Assembly: GCA_002388005.1 (NCBI GenBank)
Contig: DGLO01000071.1
Coordinates: 2,892-27,550 of the forward strand
Direction of reading: 5' to 3'
Origin: Candidatus Neomicrothrix sp. UBA4542
Lineage (GTDB): Bacteria; Actinomycetota; Acidimicrobiia; Acidimicrobiales; Poriferisodalaceae
DNA: 24,659 bases
Positions 14,757 to 22,485 of the stretch are shown one piece after another (position 1 is the stretch's first letter; every line of letters begins with the position of its first letter). The position numbers and the translations under genes were made by a program. The notes beneath the pieces were generated by a model that saw only the letters and a list, made by a program, of their open reading frames with translations, did no database searches and had not been told where the DNA came from.

Positions 14757-17042
14757 TCACTCGACCAATCTGAGCGAATGGCGAAGAGCGGAATCGATCT
14801 CTCTGCGGTGGAGTTCCTCCAGCATGGGACCAGAGGACCCGGTTACGTAAAATGTGTCGACGACTTCGTTGGAAATAGTCTGAATTTTTGCTGATCGAAT
14901 GTCGAGACCCATTTCGGCGAGGGTTCGGGTTAGGTGATAGAGGACACCAATGTGGTCTTCGGTGCGCACTTCGATAATCGTGGCGTCGGTAGCGGACTCG
15001 ATATCGAAGGCGACTCGAGTTGCAGCGGACTTTGCGGCTAGTGCTGCCCTGCGTCGATATACGCGGGCCCGTTCGGCTATACGTGCGTCAATCGCTAGGT
15101 GGCCTTTTAGGCATTCGTGAACGTCGTCGGTCACTCGACCCCAATCGACGGGTGTATCGGGTTCAGCGACGCGGAACTGAGAGACTGCCATTCCTGCATC
15201 ACTGGAGTAGGCGTCCGCTTGCAATACATCTAAGCCTCGTAGCGCCAGTGCACCAGCTGCTCTGCTAAAAACCCCAGCTCGGTCGGGCGCTACCACCGTC
15301 ACCGTGTCACCGGAGCCTTCAACGATTGTTTCGCCTTCAGCCATCAAGGCTTCAATGTGTTCAGTTACAAAGGATCGTCGTTTCCGGTGGGTGGCTCCAT
15401 CACTAGATATGAAGTCCGCTGTGCTTTCTGTAAGAGTTTCGACTAGGTGGGCCTTCCAGTCGCCCCATGCAGTCGGACCCGTGGCGATTGAGTCAGCCTC
15501 AGTTAAAGCAGCAAGCAACTCTAGGAAATCAACAGTTTGCACTTTCTCCGCGACAGCTCGCAACGTCTGCAAGTCGTCAAGATCTCGACGCGTGGCCACG
15601 TCGGGTAACAAAAGATGATGTTCCACAAGACGAGTCAACAGTTGCGAATCAGGTTGAGAGAAACCGCAACGCGATGCGATCGGACCAACGAGCCGCATAC
15701 CTACTTCGGTGTGGTCTCCGGGGTACCCCTTACCTATGTCGTGCAATAGCGCTGCCACAAGAAGAATGTCTGATCGTTGCACGCGGTGTGCCAAGCGTGC
15801 TGCTTCGGCCACCGTTTCCAATAGGTGTCGGTCAACGGTGAATCGGTGGTAGACGTTTCTCTGGGGTCGCGCTCGATTTGGTGTCCATTCGGGGAGAAGA
15901 CGGCTCCAAACTTCAAAGTAATCAAGAGATTCAATAACTGGTATCGCTCGGTGTCCGTTTCTGAGTAGCGTCACAAACAGATCTCGCGCTCCATGGGGCC
16001 ACGGATCAGGAAGCTCTGGTTGTCGCTCTGCCAGACGCCTAAGGGATTCTCGGGCTAAAGGAAGATCTAATTCGGCTGCGTGAACTGCAGCGTGCAGCAC
16101 TAGGAGCGGGTCGGTCGAAGGATCACCAACGATGACGATTTCGTGGTCAACGATACCAAGGCCATTCACCTCGATATTTTCGGGACTTTTCTCTTTTGCA
16201 TCTGAGTCGATGTGCCGCCACGTTTCATCACTCAGGTAGGCGATCCGTCTGGCCGCTGATGCGATTCGACCCATCAACACGTCAGCATCAGGGTCCCGCA
16301 GAGCGCTCGCAACGGAATCTTGCTCTTCTAGTAACAGTACGTCTCCACGTTTGCCGCTTATCCGATGCAATTCCACGCGAGCTTCAAGTAGCACGCGGTA
16401 AGCCGCGTCAAGTAGTTCCCTGTCATGAACCGTGATCTGAACTCCGGCTCGCGCAGCCCAATCGATCGCGTGCACGTCGCGTAAACCGCCCCGACCTTCT
16501 TTTAAGTCTGGCTCAAGCAGGAACGCTACCTCTCCTGCAAGTCGATGGCGGCGTGCGACATTTCGCGCGAGTTCGTCGAGTCGCTCGGAATCCTGACCCG
16601 CCCACTGCAGTTCGTTTCGAGCGAGCAGTTCTTCCACAAGTGACGAATCCCCGGTTACGAGGCGAGCGTTCAAAAGGCTTGTCGCGGTTTCAAGATCGGT
16701 CGCGGCCAACCTCAAAGTCTGATCCACTGACCGTACTGAATGACCTAGTTTGAATCCTTCGTCCCAAAGCGGATACCAGATTCGATCGGCGAGCGCGTCG
16801 ATGTCGTCTCGCTCGTTATGGACCAGCATCAAATCAAGATCGCTGGAAGGTGAAAGCTCTGATCTCCCGTAGCCGCCTAAGGCGACGAGCGCGATGCCGC
16901 TGTCGCCATGAATTTCGTCGGCATAAAGTTGGCTGAGAAATCCGTCGGTCACATCGGACAATGCCCGCGGCACTTCCCAGGCGGAAAGGTTCGGGTTGTC
17001 AATGACCTTTCGCCGAAGTTCGGTGAGGCTTCCGTCAGTCAT
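14757..17042 (-). CDS. glnD: [Protein-PII] uridylyltransferase / uridylyl-removing enzyme
   Basis: This 761-residue protein is shorter than the about 890 residues of the E. coli enzyme, mostly at the N-terminus. Domains run in order: a nucleotidyltransferase with GGYGRSELSPSSDLDL (56-71, metal-binding Asp68 and Asp70), a GlnD linker, an HD phosphohydrolase with HD at 434-435 in ALLHDIGKG, then two ACT domains (about 579-650 and 690-761) that sense glutamine. GlnD modifies PII proteins to report nitrogen status. In actinobacteria it often adenylylates PII rather than uridylylating it. No glnB, glnK or amt gene is in the window, which is unusual since actinobacterial glnD often sits next to amt-glnK. 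It overlaps the small upstream gene by 8 bases. Confidence 0.93.
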   Translation of the reverse strand: MTDGSLTELRRKVIDNPNLSAWEVPRALSDVTDGFLSQLYADEIHGDSGIALVALGGYGRSELSPSSDLDLMLVHNERDDIDALADRIWYPLWDEGFKLGHSVRSVDQTLRLAATDLETATSLLNARLVTGDSSLVEELLARNELQWAGQDSERLDELARNVARRHRLAGEVAFLLEPDLKEGRGGLRDVHAIDWAARAGVQITVHDRELLDAAYRVLLEARVELHRISGKRGDVLLLEEQDSVASALRDPDADVLMGRIASAARRIAYLSDETWRHIDSDAKEKSPENIEVNGLGIVDHEIVIVGDPSTDPLLVLHAAVHAAELDLPLARESLRRLAERQPELPDPWPHGARDLFVTLLRNGHRAIPVIESLDYFEVWSRLLPEWTPNRARPQRNVYHRFTVDRHLLETVAEAARLAHRVQRSDILLVAALLHDIGKGYPGDHTEVGMRLVGPIASRCGFSQPDSQLLTRLVEHHLLLPDVATRRDLDDLQTLRAVAEKVQTVDFLELLAALTEADSIATGPTAWGDWKAHLVETLTESTADFISSDGATHRKRRSFVTEHIEALMAEGETIVEGSGDTVTVVAPDRAGVFSRAAGALALRGLDVLQADAYSSDAGMAVSQFRVAEPDTPVDWGRVTDDVHECLKGHLAIDARIAERARVYRRRAALAAKSAATRVAFDIESATDATIIEVRTEDHIGVLYHLTRTLAEMGLDIRSAKIQTISNEVVDTFYVTGSSGPMLEELHRREIDSALRHSLRLVE

Positions 17043-17334
17043 CTTCGCGTCCGATAAGCGCTGGGAGTCGTTTGAAGAAGACTGATCGAGGCAGGGCTTC
17101 AGCGCATCCTCCCGCTACCGCGGCTCGTAGGGTGTCAGCGTCGATATGGGGGGCGAACCCGATAACACGCGATCCAGGGGGGAGGTAGTCGAGCACCTCT
17201 CGACTGGATAAGTCGACCAGAATGAGGTCTGCTTCTGCTGACGCCAGATCAGATGGTTTCTTCACAATCTGAACGGTCTCTCCGAAGCGGCTTCGATCCA
17301 TCAGGTTTGGGACGTAGGCAATGATCCGGGTCAT
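17035..17334 (-). CDS. Unknown protein, CheY-like fold suspected
   Basis: I do not recognise this 99-residue protein. It has alternating hydrophobic strands and helices: MTRIIAYVPNL, then ADLILVDLSS, then GSRVIGFAPHID, then AEALPRSVFFKRL. This resembles a degenerate receiver domain, with an Asp in the ILVDL strand where a phosphoryl acceptor or its replacement could lie and a terminal Phe-Lys pair, but the usual acidic pair near the N-terminus is missing. The start overlaps the previous gene's stop in TGATG and the stop overlaps the glnD start by 8 bases, so it is tightly coupled to glnD. A signalling role with GlnD is a guess. Confidence 0.6.
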   Translation of the reverse strand: MTRIIAYVPNLMDRSRFGETVQIVKKPSDLASAEADLILVDLSSREVLDYLPPGSRVIGFAPHIDADTLRAAVAGGCAEALPRSVFFKRLPALIGREDD

Positions 17335-17792
17335 CAGTTTTGGGCTTCTCGACGCTTCGAAAGATGTGTGTGAGCTTTGGCCGCTCCCCAAGCTATTCCT
17401 AATTCATGTGCGGTCTGGCCAAAGTCCAAGAAGGTGGTTGGCGTTAAGCCGTAGGCGTCATCGGGAAAGACTTTTTCGGCGAAGTCGTCTCGTTCGATGG
17501 GCGGAACACTGTGGTGTTTCAATACTTGGGTGGGGTACTTCACCGCGCCTCGAAGAATCGACATCGGGTTGGTGTTTTGCTGGTCGATGTCGGATTCCAA
17601 GAGCTCGCGTAAACGAGACCCAAGATCTGCAGCACATTGTTTTCCGGCTTCTTGAGCTTCGAGTTCTATTTCTTGGCTCCAGTCGCGCGTCCAAGCTTGG
17701 TAGATGCAGCGCACTCTCTTTTCGACCCATTCGGGAAGCACAATTTCCAGCTCCCGAGCCAGCTCGCGGCCAAGTTCGATCATTGTGGTCAT
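17334..17792 (-). CDS. Unknown conserved-looking protein
   Basis: The protein is 152 residues, soluble, and rich in Glu and Arg. The N-terminus is helical (LARELEIVLPEWVEKRV), there is a LLESDIDQQNTNPMSIL region in the middle and a C-terminal segment FLDFGQTAHELGIAWGAAKA that could be a small helical domain. I do not recognise a family. Genes this tightly packed with known ones tend to be real: its ATG overlaps the larE stop as ATGA, and its stop overlaps the next start. Its role in larE or GlnD function is unknown. Confidence 0.65.
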   Translation of the reverse strand: MTTMIELGRELARELEIVLPEWVEKRVRCIYQAWTRDWSQEIELEAQEAGKQCAADLGSRLRELLESDIDQQNTNPMSILRGAVKYPTQVLKHHSVPPIERDDFAEKVFPDDAYGLTPTTFLDFGQTAHELGIAWGAAKAHTHLSKRREAQN

Positions 17793-18583
17793 CGAATTGA
17801 ATGATTCAAGTTGCCGGAGCGGAAACCTTCCAGGTCCAACGTCGCATAGCGGTAGCCAACGGCTAAGACCGCATCTACGATGTCGGTTCTTCTTTCAATC
17901 ACTAGTGGGAATTGGTTGAGTTCGAATTCAAGTCGAGCAACGTCGCCATAGTCTCTGACGCGAATTTGCTGAAAGCCCAATGCCTTCAATGCGGCTTCTG
18001 CTCGGTCGAGTCGTCGTAGCAAAGGAACTGTGACTTCTGTCCCGTAAGGAATGCGGGAAGCGAGACAAGCCGCAGCTGGCTTGTCCCAGATTCGGAGGCC
18101 TAATTCTTTGCTGTGCGCTCGGATGTCGAGCTTAGAGAAGCCAGCGTCGACTAACGGAAATTGTGCGTTGCGTTCTTGGGCGGCAACTTGGCCTGGTCGG
18201 TGGTCTCCGAGATCATCAAGATTGACGCCAAGCACGATGACTGCTTCGTCCCTCTCGGCGAGCGGTCCCGCGACGTCCATGAGAGCTGATTTGCAGTGGT
18301 AGCACCGATCGCTGTCATTGAGGCGGTACGCCGCATTTTCCATCTCTGAGGTTTCGATCCGACACCAATTCAGTCCCCATTCACGGGCAAGTGTCGAGCA
18401 GTCCTCTAGTTCACTGTTGGCGAGGCTTGGCGATACGGCGGTGAAACAACGAACGGCTTCTGCACCAAGGGTGTCGTTCGCGACCCATGCGAGAAAAGCG
18501 GAGTCGACTCCCCCACTGAAGGCGACTAACACGCGTTCCAAGCTTCGAAGGTTGTCGCGAAGTGCGTTCAGGTCAGCGGTCAT
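17789..18583 (-). CDS. larE: LarE-type ATP-dependent sacrificial sulfur transferase
   Basis: The protein is 264 residues with an N-type PP-loop SGGVDS (23-28). It has the CYHCK segment (94-98) and the ACLASRIPYG motif, with Cys173 in the place of the sulfur-donating Cys176 of Lactiplantibacillus plantarum LarE. LarE activates the carboxylate of the nicotinic-acid-derived cofactor precursor and gives up its own cysteine sulfur, building the nickel pincer cofactor of lactate racemase-type enzymes. LarB and LarC, which act with it, are absent here. A different PP-loop thiolation role is possible, but motif spacing favours LarE. It shares a base with the acyl-CoA dehydrogenase stop (TAATG) and overlaps the next gene by ATGA. 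Confidence 0.88.
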   Translation of the reverse strand: MTADLNALRDNLRSLERVLVAFSGGVDSAFLAWVANDTLGAEAVRCFTAVSPSLANSELEDCSTLAREWGLNWCRIETSEMENAAYRLNDSDRCYHCKSALMDVAGPLAERDEAVIVLGVNLDDLGDHRPGQVAAQERNAQFPLVDAGFSKLDIRAHSKELGLRIWDKPAAACLASRIPYGTEVTVPLLRRLDRAEAALKALGFQQIRVRDYGDVARLEFELNQFPLVIERRTDIVDAVLAVGYRYATLDLEGFRSGNLNHSIR

Positions 18584-20379
18584 TACAGTCGTTCATTGGG
18601 GATGGCAAAGAACAAGTCGGCGCCCCGGGTAATTGTGGTTACTAGTCCTGCAGCGGTCGGGAGGATTTGTTCGCCATAGAACATTGACGTTGTGATCTTG
18701 TCGTTGAGGAAATCTGGGTCGCCTTCGCCCGCGTCAAGAAGTTGTTGTGCGATTTGTGCTGAGCGAGCAAGGTAATACCCGCCGACTACTACGCCCGCCA
18801 AGCGCAGGAACGGCGCCGAACCTGCGGCAACGTCATTGGGTTGCGTTGCTAAACGCCCTCCCAACCAGAGCGCGGCGTCACTCATGTGTGTAACCCCGTC
18901 GGCCAGAGCAGTACCGAGCGGCGCGAGACGGTCGTTTTCGATCAGTTGTGACGCCAAATTCGTCATCTCTGACATGAACTCTTGGATGACTGCGCCCCCA
19001 CCCAGGGGAAGTTTTCGGAATACCAGGTCTGCTGCCTGTATGCCGTTTGTGCCTTCGTAGATCGGGGCGATGCGGACGTCGCGCCAGTGTTGGGCCGCGC
19101 CTGTTTCTTCCACGTAGCCCATACCGCCGTGTGTCTGAATACCCAGTGATGTCATCTCAACTCCGAGATCGGTCCCCCAACCTTTGGAAATCGGTGTGAG
19201 TAACGCCGTCACGGCATCCCAATGCTCGCGTTCTGATTCGTCTGAACTGGTAATAGCGAAGTCGATGGCGGCCGCGTTCGCGTACATGACGCATCGCATA
19301 GCTTCGGCGTTAGATCGCATGGTCATGAGCATTCGACGAACGTCGGCATGATCGGCGATAGGTGATGACTCTCCAGCATCAAGTTCGGCGCCAATCGCTT
19401 TTCCCTGTTTTCGGTCGACTGAGTATTGACGAGCCTGTTGATATGACCTGTCCGTGAGTGACAAGCCTTCGAGCCCGACCGATAAGCGGGCGTTGTTCAT
19501 CATGGTGAACATCGCCCGCATTCCAGTATTTTCTTCTCCGACCATCCAACCTATGGCTCCACCTTGATCGCCGTATGACATGACGCAGGTTGGGCTCGCA
19601 TGAATGCCGATTTTGTGTTCACTTGATACGACTCGCACGTCGTTTCGAGCACCCAGGCTGCCGTCGTCATCCACGAGGAATTTGGGAACAATGAAGAGAC
19701 TGATTCCCTTGGTTCCTGGAGGTGCTTCGGGGGTTCTCGCGAGGACCAGGTGGATGATGTTTTCGGTCAGTTCATGTTCACCGTAGGTGATGAATATCTT
19801 GGTTCCCGAGATCAACCAGGTTCCATTGTTGCCGGGAACCGCTTTCGCCGTTAGGGCACCTACGTCAGATCCGGCGTGAGGTTCGGTGAGGTTCATGGTC
19901 CCCGACCACTGGCCGCTGACCATCTTCGGGAGATAGATCTCCTTCAATGTTTCGTTCGCGTGATGACTGATCGCGTCGATTGCTCCCTGAGTAAGTAGGG
20001 GGCAAAGGCTGAAGGCCATATTGGATGCAGTCATCATTTCTTGCACTGCAAGTCCTACGCACCAGGGCATCCCGCCGCCGCCGTGATCTTCGTTCATGGA
20101 GATGCCGTTCCATCCAGCCTCCACGAATCTGGTGTATGCGTCGGCGAAACCGTCCGGATGGAATATCTTGCCATTGTCTACGACGAGACCTTCCTCGTCG
20201 CCCTTTCGGTTAAGGGGAACCAATTGCTCTTCCATGAAGCGAGCGGCTTCATCCAATAACCCCTCGACGGTGTCGAGGTCGGCGTGTTCGTAGGCGTCTC
20301 GGTCCGCCAACTGAGAAAGGCCTGCTATGTGTTCCAGGACAAACAACATGTCCGCGGTGGGTGCGCTGTATTCAGACAT
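18583..20379 (-). CDS. Acyl-CoA dehydrogenase, large AcdB/DmdC-like family
   Basis: The protein is 598 residues, longer than ordinary acyl-CoA dehydrogenases (about 380-400). Its N-terminal extension YSAPTADMLFVLEH is typical of the large family that includes 3-methylmercaptopropionyl-CoA dehydrogenase (DmdC) and some fatty acyl-CoA dehydrogenases. FAD- and substrate-binding stretches TEPHAGSDVGALTAKA and ISGTKIFIT, and the catalytic base Glu442 in IYEGTNGIQAADL, are present. Acyl-CoA oxidation to enoyl-CoA with electrons to ETF is likely; the actual substrate, including DMSP-derived thioesters, is unresolved. The ATG at 20379 has a strong GGAGGAGG ribosome-binding site. It heads the operon that includes larE and glnD, and is divergent from a small unknown gene. 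Confidence 0.9.
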   Translation of the reverse strand: MSEYSAPTADMLFVLEHIAGLSQLADRDAYEHADLDTVEGLLDEAARFMEEQLVPLNRKGDEEGLVVDNGKIFHPDGFADAYTRFVEAGWNGISMNEDHGGGGMPWCVGLAVQEMMTASNMAFSLCPLLTQGAIDAISHHANETLKEIYLPKMVSGQWSGTMNLTEPHAGSDVGALTAKAVPGNNGTWLISGTKIFITYGEHELTENIIHLVLARTPEAPPGTKGISLFIVPKFLVDDDGSLGARNDVRVVSSEHKIGIHASPTCVMSYGDQGGAIGWMVGEENTGMRAMFTMMNNARLSVGLEGLSLTDRSYQQARQYSVDRKQGKAIGAELDAGESSPIADHADVRRMLMTMRSNAEAMRCVMYANAAAIDFAITSSDESEREHWDAVTALLTPISKGWGTDLGVEMTSLGIQTHGGMGYVEETGAAQHWRDVRIAPIYEGTNGIQAADLVFRKLPLGGGAVIQEFMSEMTNLASQLIENDRLAPLGTALADGVTHMSDAALWLGGRLATQPNDVAAGSAPFLRLAGVVVGGYYLARSAQIAQQLLDAGEGDPDFLNDKITTSMFYGEQILPTAAGLVTTITRGADLFFAIPNERL

Positions 20380-20405
20380 CGATGCCTCCTCCTCACAGGT
20401 TATTA

Positions 20406-20415
20406 GGCGAACGCC
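20406..20415. promoter_or_regulatory. Small dyad in the divergent region before the acyl-CoA dehydrogenase
   Basis: GGCG-aa-CGCC is a short perfect dyad in the 75-base gap. On the minus strand it directly abuts a possible -10, TAATAA, of the acyl-CoA dehydrogenase operon. Such placement fits a repressor site, but the repeat is only 4 bp per arm and could be chance. No good -35 is visible. Confidence 0.22.
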
Positions 20416-20454
20416 AATTGAGGAATCGCGAAATTCAGGTGCGAGGATAAATCT

Positions 20455-20856
20455 ATGCATCCTGCAAAATGTCGCAAATTGCTTGTGTCACTCCGAGCTG
20501 CCGTTGGTTGGTTGTCTGTGTTGGCCCCCAATCTGATCGGGCGCGCATGGCGAATGCAGGTTCCTCTGGCCAGAGAGACGAAGTACGCGATAAGACTTTT
20601 TGGTATTCGCAATGTCGTGCTCGCGTATCAGCTCTACCAGGCCGAACGTCTAGACGCAGAAGTTGATGAGTTAGAAGAAGCGATCAGGCAAGGGATTGCC
20701 GTCGATTCTTTTGACCTTATTTTCGCCCTTGGTAGTCGAGAGCGAAGTCAAGGCGAACCCTCACCTTCGGCCGTCCCGTTCCTCGCTTCAGCGCTTGGCG
20801 TGATACTTGGGGTCCTCGGAAGGGAACCGTCCTCCACAGTCGAAGAGTCCTTCTAA
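20455..20856 (+). CDS. Unknown small protein, partly hydrophobic
   Basis: This 133-residue protein is not a family I recognise with certainty. It contains a hydrophobic stretch near the start (VSLRAAVGWLSVLAPNLI), a second moderate one with RLFGIRNVVLAYQLY, and a C-terminal segment VPFLASALGVILGVL. Together they suggest a small membrane-associated protein. The order of an R-x-x-G-I-R-x-x segment followed by a hydrophobic helix recalls DUF4267-like proteins, but this is a weak hunch. The ATG at 20455 has a GAGGA ribosome-binding site eight bases upstream. It is divergent from the acyl-CoA dehydrogenase and converges on hemQ, 67 bases away. Confidence 0.65.
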   Translation: MHPAKCRKLLVSLRAAVGWLSVLAPNLIGRAWRMQVPLARETKYAIRLFGIRNVVLAYQLYQAERLDAEVDELEEAIRQGIAVDSFDLIFALGSRERSQGEPSPSAVPFLASALGVILGVLGREPSSTVEESF

Positions 20857-20923
20857 TCGCGTCGCGGGAGCTCCGACGAACAACTCGACAGGGTTTACTC
20901 GTGAGAGGTCATTGTCGTGGAGG

Positions 20924-21613
20924 TCAGTTGGTTACAACTTGTTGGACGACAATTTCAACGTCATCTAGCAGTCCGGTATAGAACGCACCGAAGGCACCGT
21001 AGATTGCTGATGCCTCGTCGTAACGCATCGTATAAACCACTTCTTTAAGATCGTCGAGGTGTGTTCCGAAGAGTGTCACGCCCCACTCGTAGTCATCAAC
21101 ACCTGTAGACCCCGTGACCACCTGAAGAATCCTTCCTCGAAAATTCCTTCCTGATTTACCGTGCTCATACATGAGTTCTCGTCGAGTCTCATAGGGCAGC
21201 GAGTACCAGTTAGCGTCAGGCTCACGTTTTTTCGACATCGGATAAAAACAAAACGCGTGTTTCCCTTCGGGTGGGAGTTCAGGGTGCAGTCGAGGCGTCT
21301 TCATTTCCTCCGGCAGATCCGGAGCATATTCAGAGGTCTCTGTCATCGAGACGTAGCTATCGGCGACCACCAGACCGGCTCGCTGAAGCTTGCTTTGGAG
21401 GCTTCTAAGACGCCAGAGATCGGGACCAAGAGCCATGAATCCAATATCGGCTTTGTGGCCGAATAAGGCGACGCATAGAACCTGATGGCTGCTGTCTTGG
21501 ATCTCTTTCACGGCGGCGACAACCCGTTGCCCATCGGTGTGGTCGGTGACCTTGCAGAACAAATGCAGCACCCCCCAGCCGACCGCAGTAGTGACATATT
21601 GGGGTTGGGTCAT
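20924..21613 (-). CDS. hemQ: Coproheme decarboxylase (HemQ/ChdC)
   Basis: The protein is 229 residues, the length of the family. HemQ uses H2O2 to remove two propionate carboxylates from coproheme, the last step of haem synthesis in actinobacteria and Firmicutes. The catalytic Tyr is Tyr124 in FCFYPMSKKR, and the proximal haem ligand is His151 in YEHGKSGR. The usual chlorite-dismutase-fold strands are present in both halves. It is a decarboxylase rather than a chlorite dismutase by the YPMSK motif and by the presence of hemE and hemY in the window. The ATG at 21613 lies 18 bases after fdhD on the same strand, with AGGATC as a possible ribosome-binding site. Confidence 0.95.
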   Translation of the reverse strand: MTQPQYVTTAVGWGVLHLFCKVTDHTDGQRVVAAVKEIQDSSHQVLCVALFGHKADIGFMALGPDLWRLRSLQSKLQRAGLVVADSYVSMTETSEYAPDLPEEMKTPRLHPELPPEGKHAFCFYPMSKKREPDANWYSLPYETRRELMYEHGKSGRNFRGRILQVVTGSTGVDDYEWGVTLFGTHLDDLKEVVYTMRYDEASAIYGAFGAFYTGLLDDVEIVVQQVVTN

Positions 21614-21631
21614 GGTGCTGATCCTAGAGGT

Positions 21632-22432
21632 CTATTGATCAATTTGACCGGAGTACACGTTCATCGAATCGCTACGCGCAAAACCGACCAAGGTCATGTT
21701 GGCAGTCGTAGCCACATCGATCGCTAATGCGCTTGGCGCCGATACCGCCATCAGAGTGCCGAAACCGGCCACCCATGCCTTTTGAACCATCTCGAAGCTA
21801 GCTCGCCCGCTCACGAAAAGTCCTAGGTGACTAGAGGTCGGTTCATCATCTAGAACACGGCGGCCAACGATTTTGTCGACAGCGTTATGTCGGCCGATAT
21901 CTTCACGGATGAGTTGAAGTGTTCCTTCGGAGTCAAATACTGCGGCTGCGTGTAGGCCACCGGTCCGAGCGAACAGTTCTTGCTGAGAACCAATGGTTTC
22001 CAAGACCGTCGCGATCGCTTCCGCCTTGAAGATAACTGGATGACGTATCGGATCGAGTCGGGTCGCGAGGTCAGTGAGGGTCGCTGATCCGCATAAGCCA
22101 CAGGATGAACTCACGTTGCCGAGCCGGGGTTGAGGGACCGGCGCCTGCCCGCCGGTGTCGACTGTGACAACGTTGTATTCGAAGTCCGATGCGGGACCCT
22201 CCGCGCAGTATCGAACCTGCGTTACGGCGGCCCCTCCGAACAAGTCTTCGGTGGTACAAAACCCCACCGCGAGTTCATAGTCGTGTCCCGGTGTTCGCAT
22301 CGTCGTGGCGACCAAGTTTCCGTCGAGCCGAATCTCAAGTGGCTCTTCGACGACAATTTCGTCCGGAAACCTAGTGATTTCACCGCGACGAATGCGTTGC
22401 ACAAAATACTTCCGGCTCCGGCCATGTCGCAT
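21632..22432 (-). CDS. fdhD: FdhD-type formate dehydrogenase accessory sulfurtransferase
   Basis: The protein is 266 residues. FdhD passes sulfur from IscS to the molybdenum cofactor of formate dehydrogenase. The sulfur-carrying pair is Cys111 and Cys114 in SSSCGLCGSATL. Upstream is a VVEEPLEIRLDGNL stretch and a TMRTPGHDYELAVGF segment; downstream are the REDIGRHNAVDKIVG and LFVSGRASFEMVQKAW motifs, all family hallmarks. No formate dehydrogenase gene is in the window. The ATG at 22432 has no ribosome-binding site; TACCCT six bases before it fits a leaderless transcript. It lies 53 bases after the nitrobindin-like gene and 18 before hemQ. Confidence 0.93.
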   Translation of the reverse strand: MRHGRSRKYFVQRIRRGEITRFPDEIVVEEPLEIRLDGNLVATTMRTPGHDYELAVGFCTTEDLFGGAAVTQVRYCAEGPASDFEYNVVTVDTGGQAPVPQPRLGNVSSSCGLCGSATLTDLATRLDPIRHPVIFKAEAIATVLETIGSQQELFARTGGLHAAAVFDSEGTLQLIREDIGRHNAVDKIVGRRVLDDEPTSSHLGLFVSGRASFEMVQKAWVAGFGTLMAVSAPSALAIDVATTANMTLVGFARSDSMNVYSGQIDQ

Positions 22433-22444
22433 GTCGATAGGGTA
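22433..22444 (-). promoter_or_regulatory. Possible leaderless promoter of fdhD
   Basis: On the minus strand TACCCT (22439-22444) is followed by exactly six bases and then the fdhD ATG. Actinobacterial -10 boxes follow TAnnnT, with transcription starting about six to seven bases later, so the transcript would begin at or near the A of the start codon. There is no Shine-Dalgarno sequence, which agrees. No strong -35 is visible. Confidence 0.33.
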
Positions 22445-22485
22445 CTGCCGACTCGCGAATTCATCGCCGGAATCGATAGTTGCAG

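Noticed and set aside
20857..20923. Terminator hairpin CGACA...TGTCG between the small unknown gene and hemQ
   Set aside because: The stem is 5 bp with a loop of over 20 bases and no T-run.
20924..21613. A true chlorite dismutase
   Set aside because: The YPMSKKR motif and the haem genes in the window point to coproheme decarboxylase. No perchlorate reduction genes are seen.
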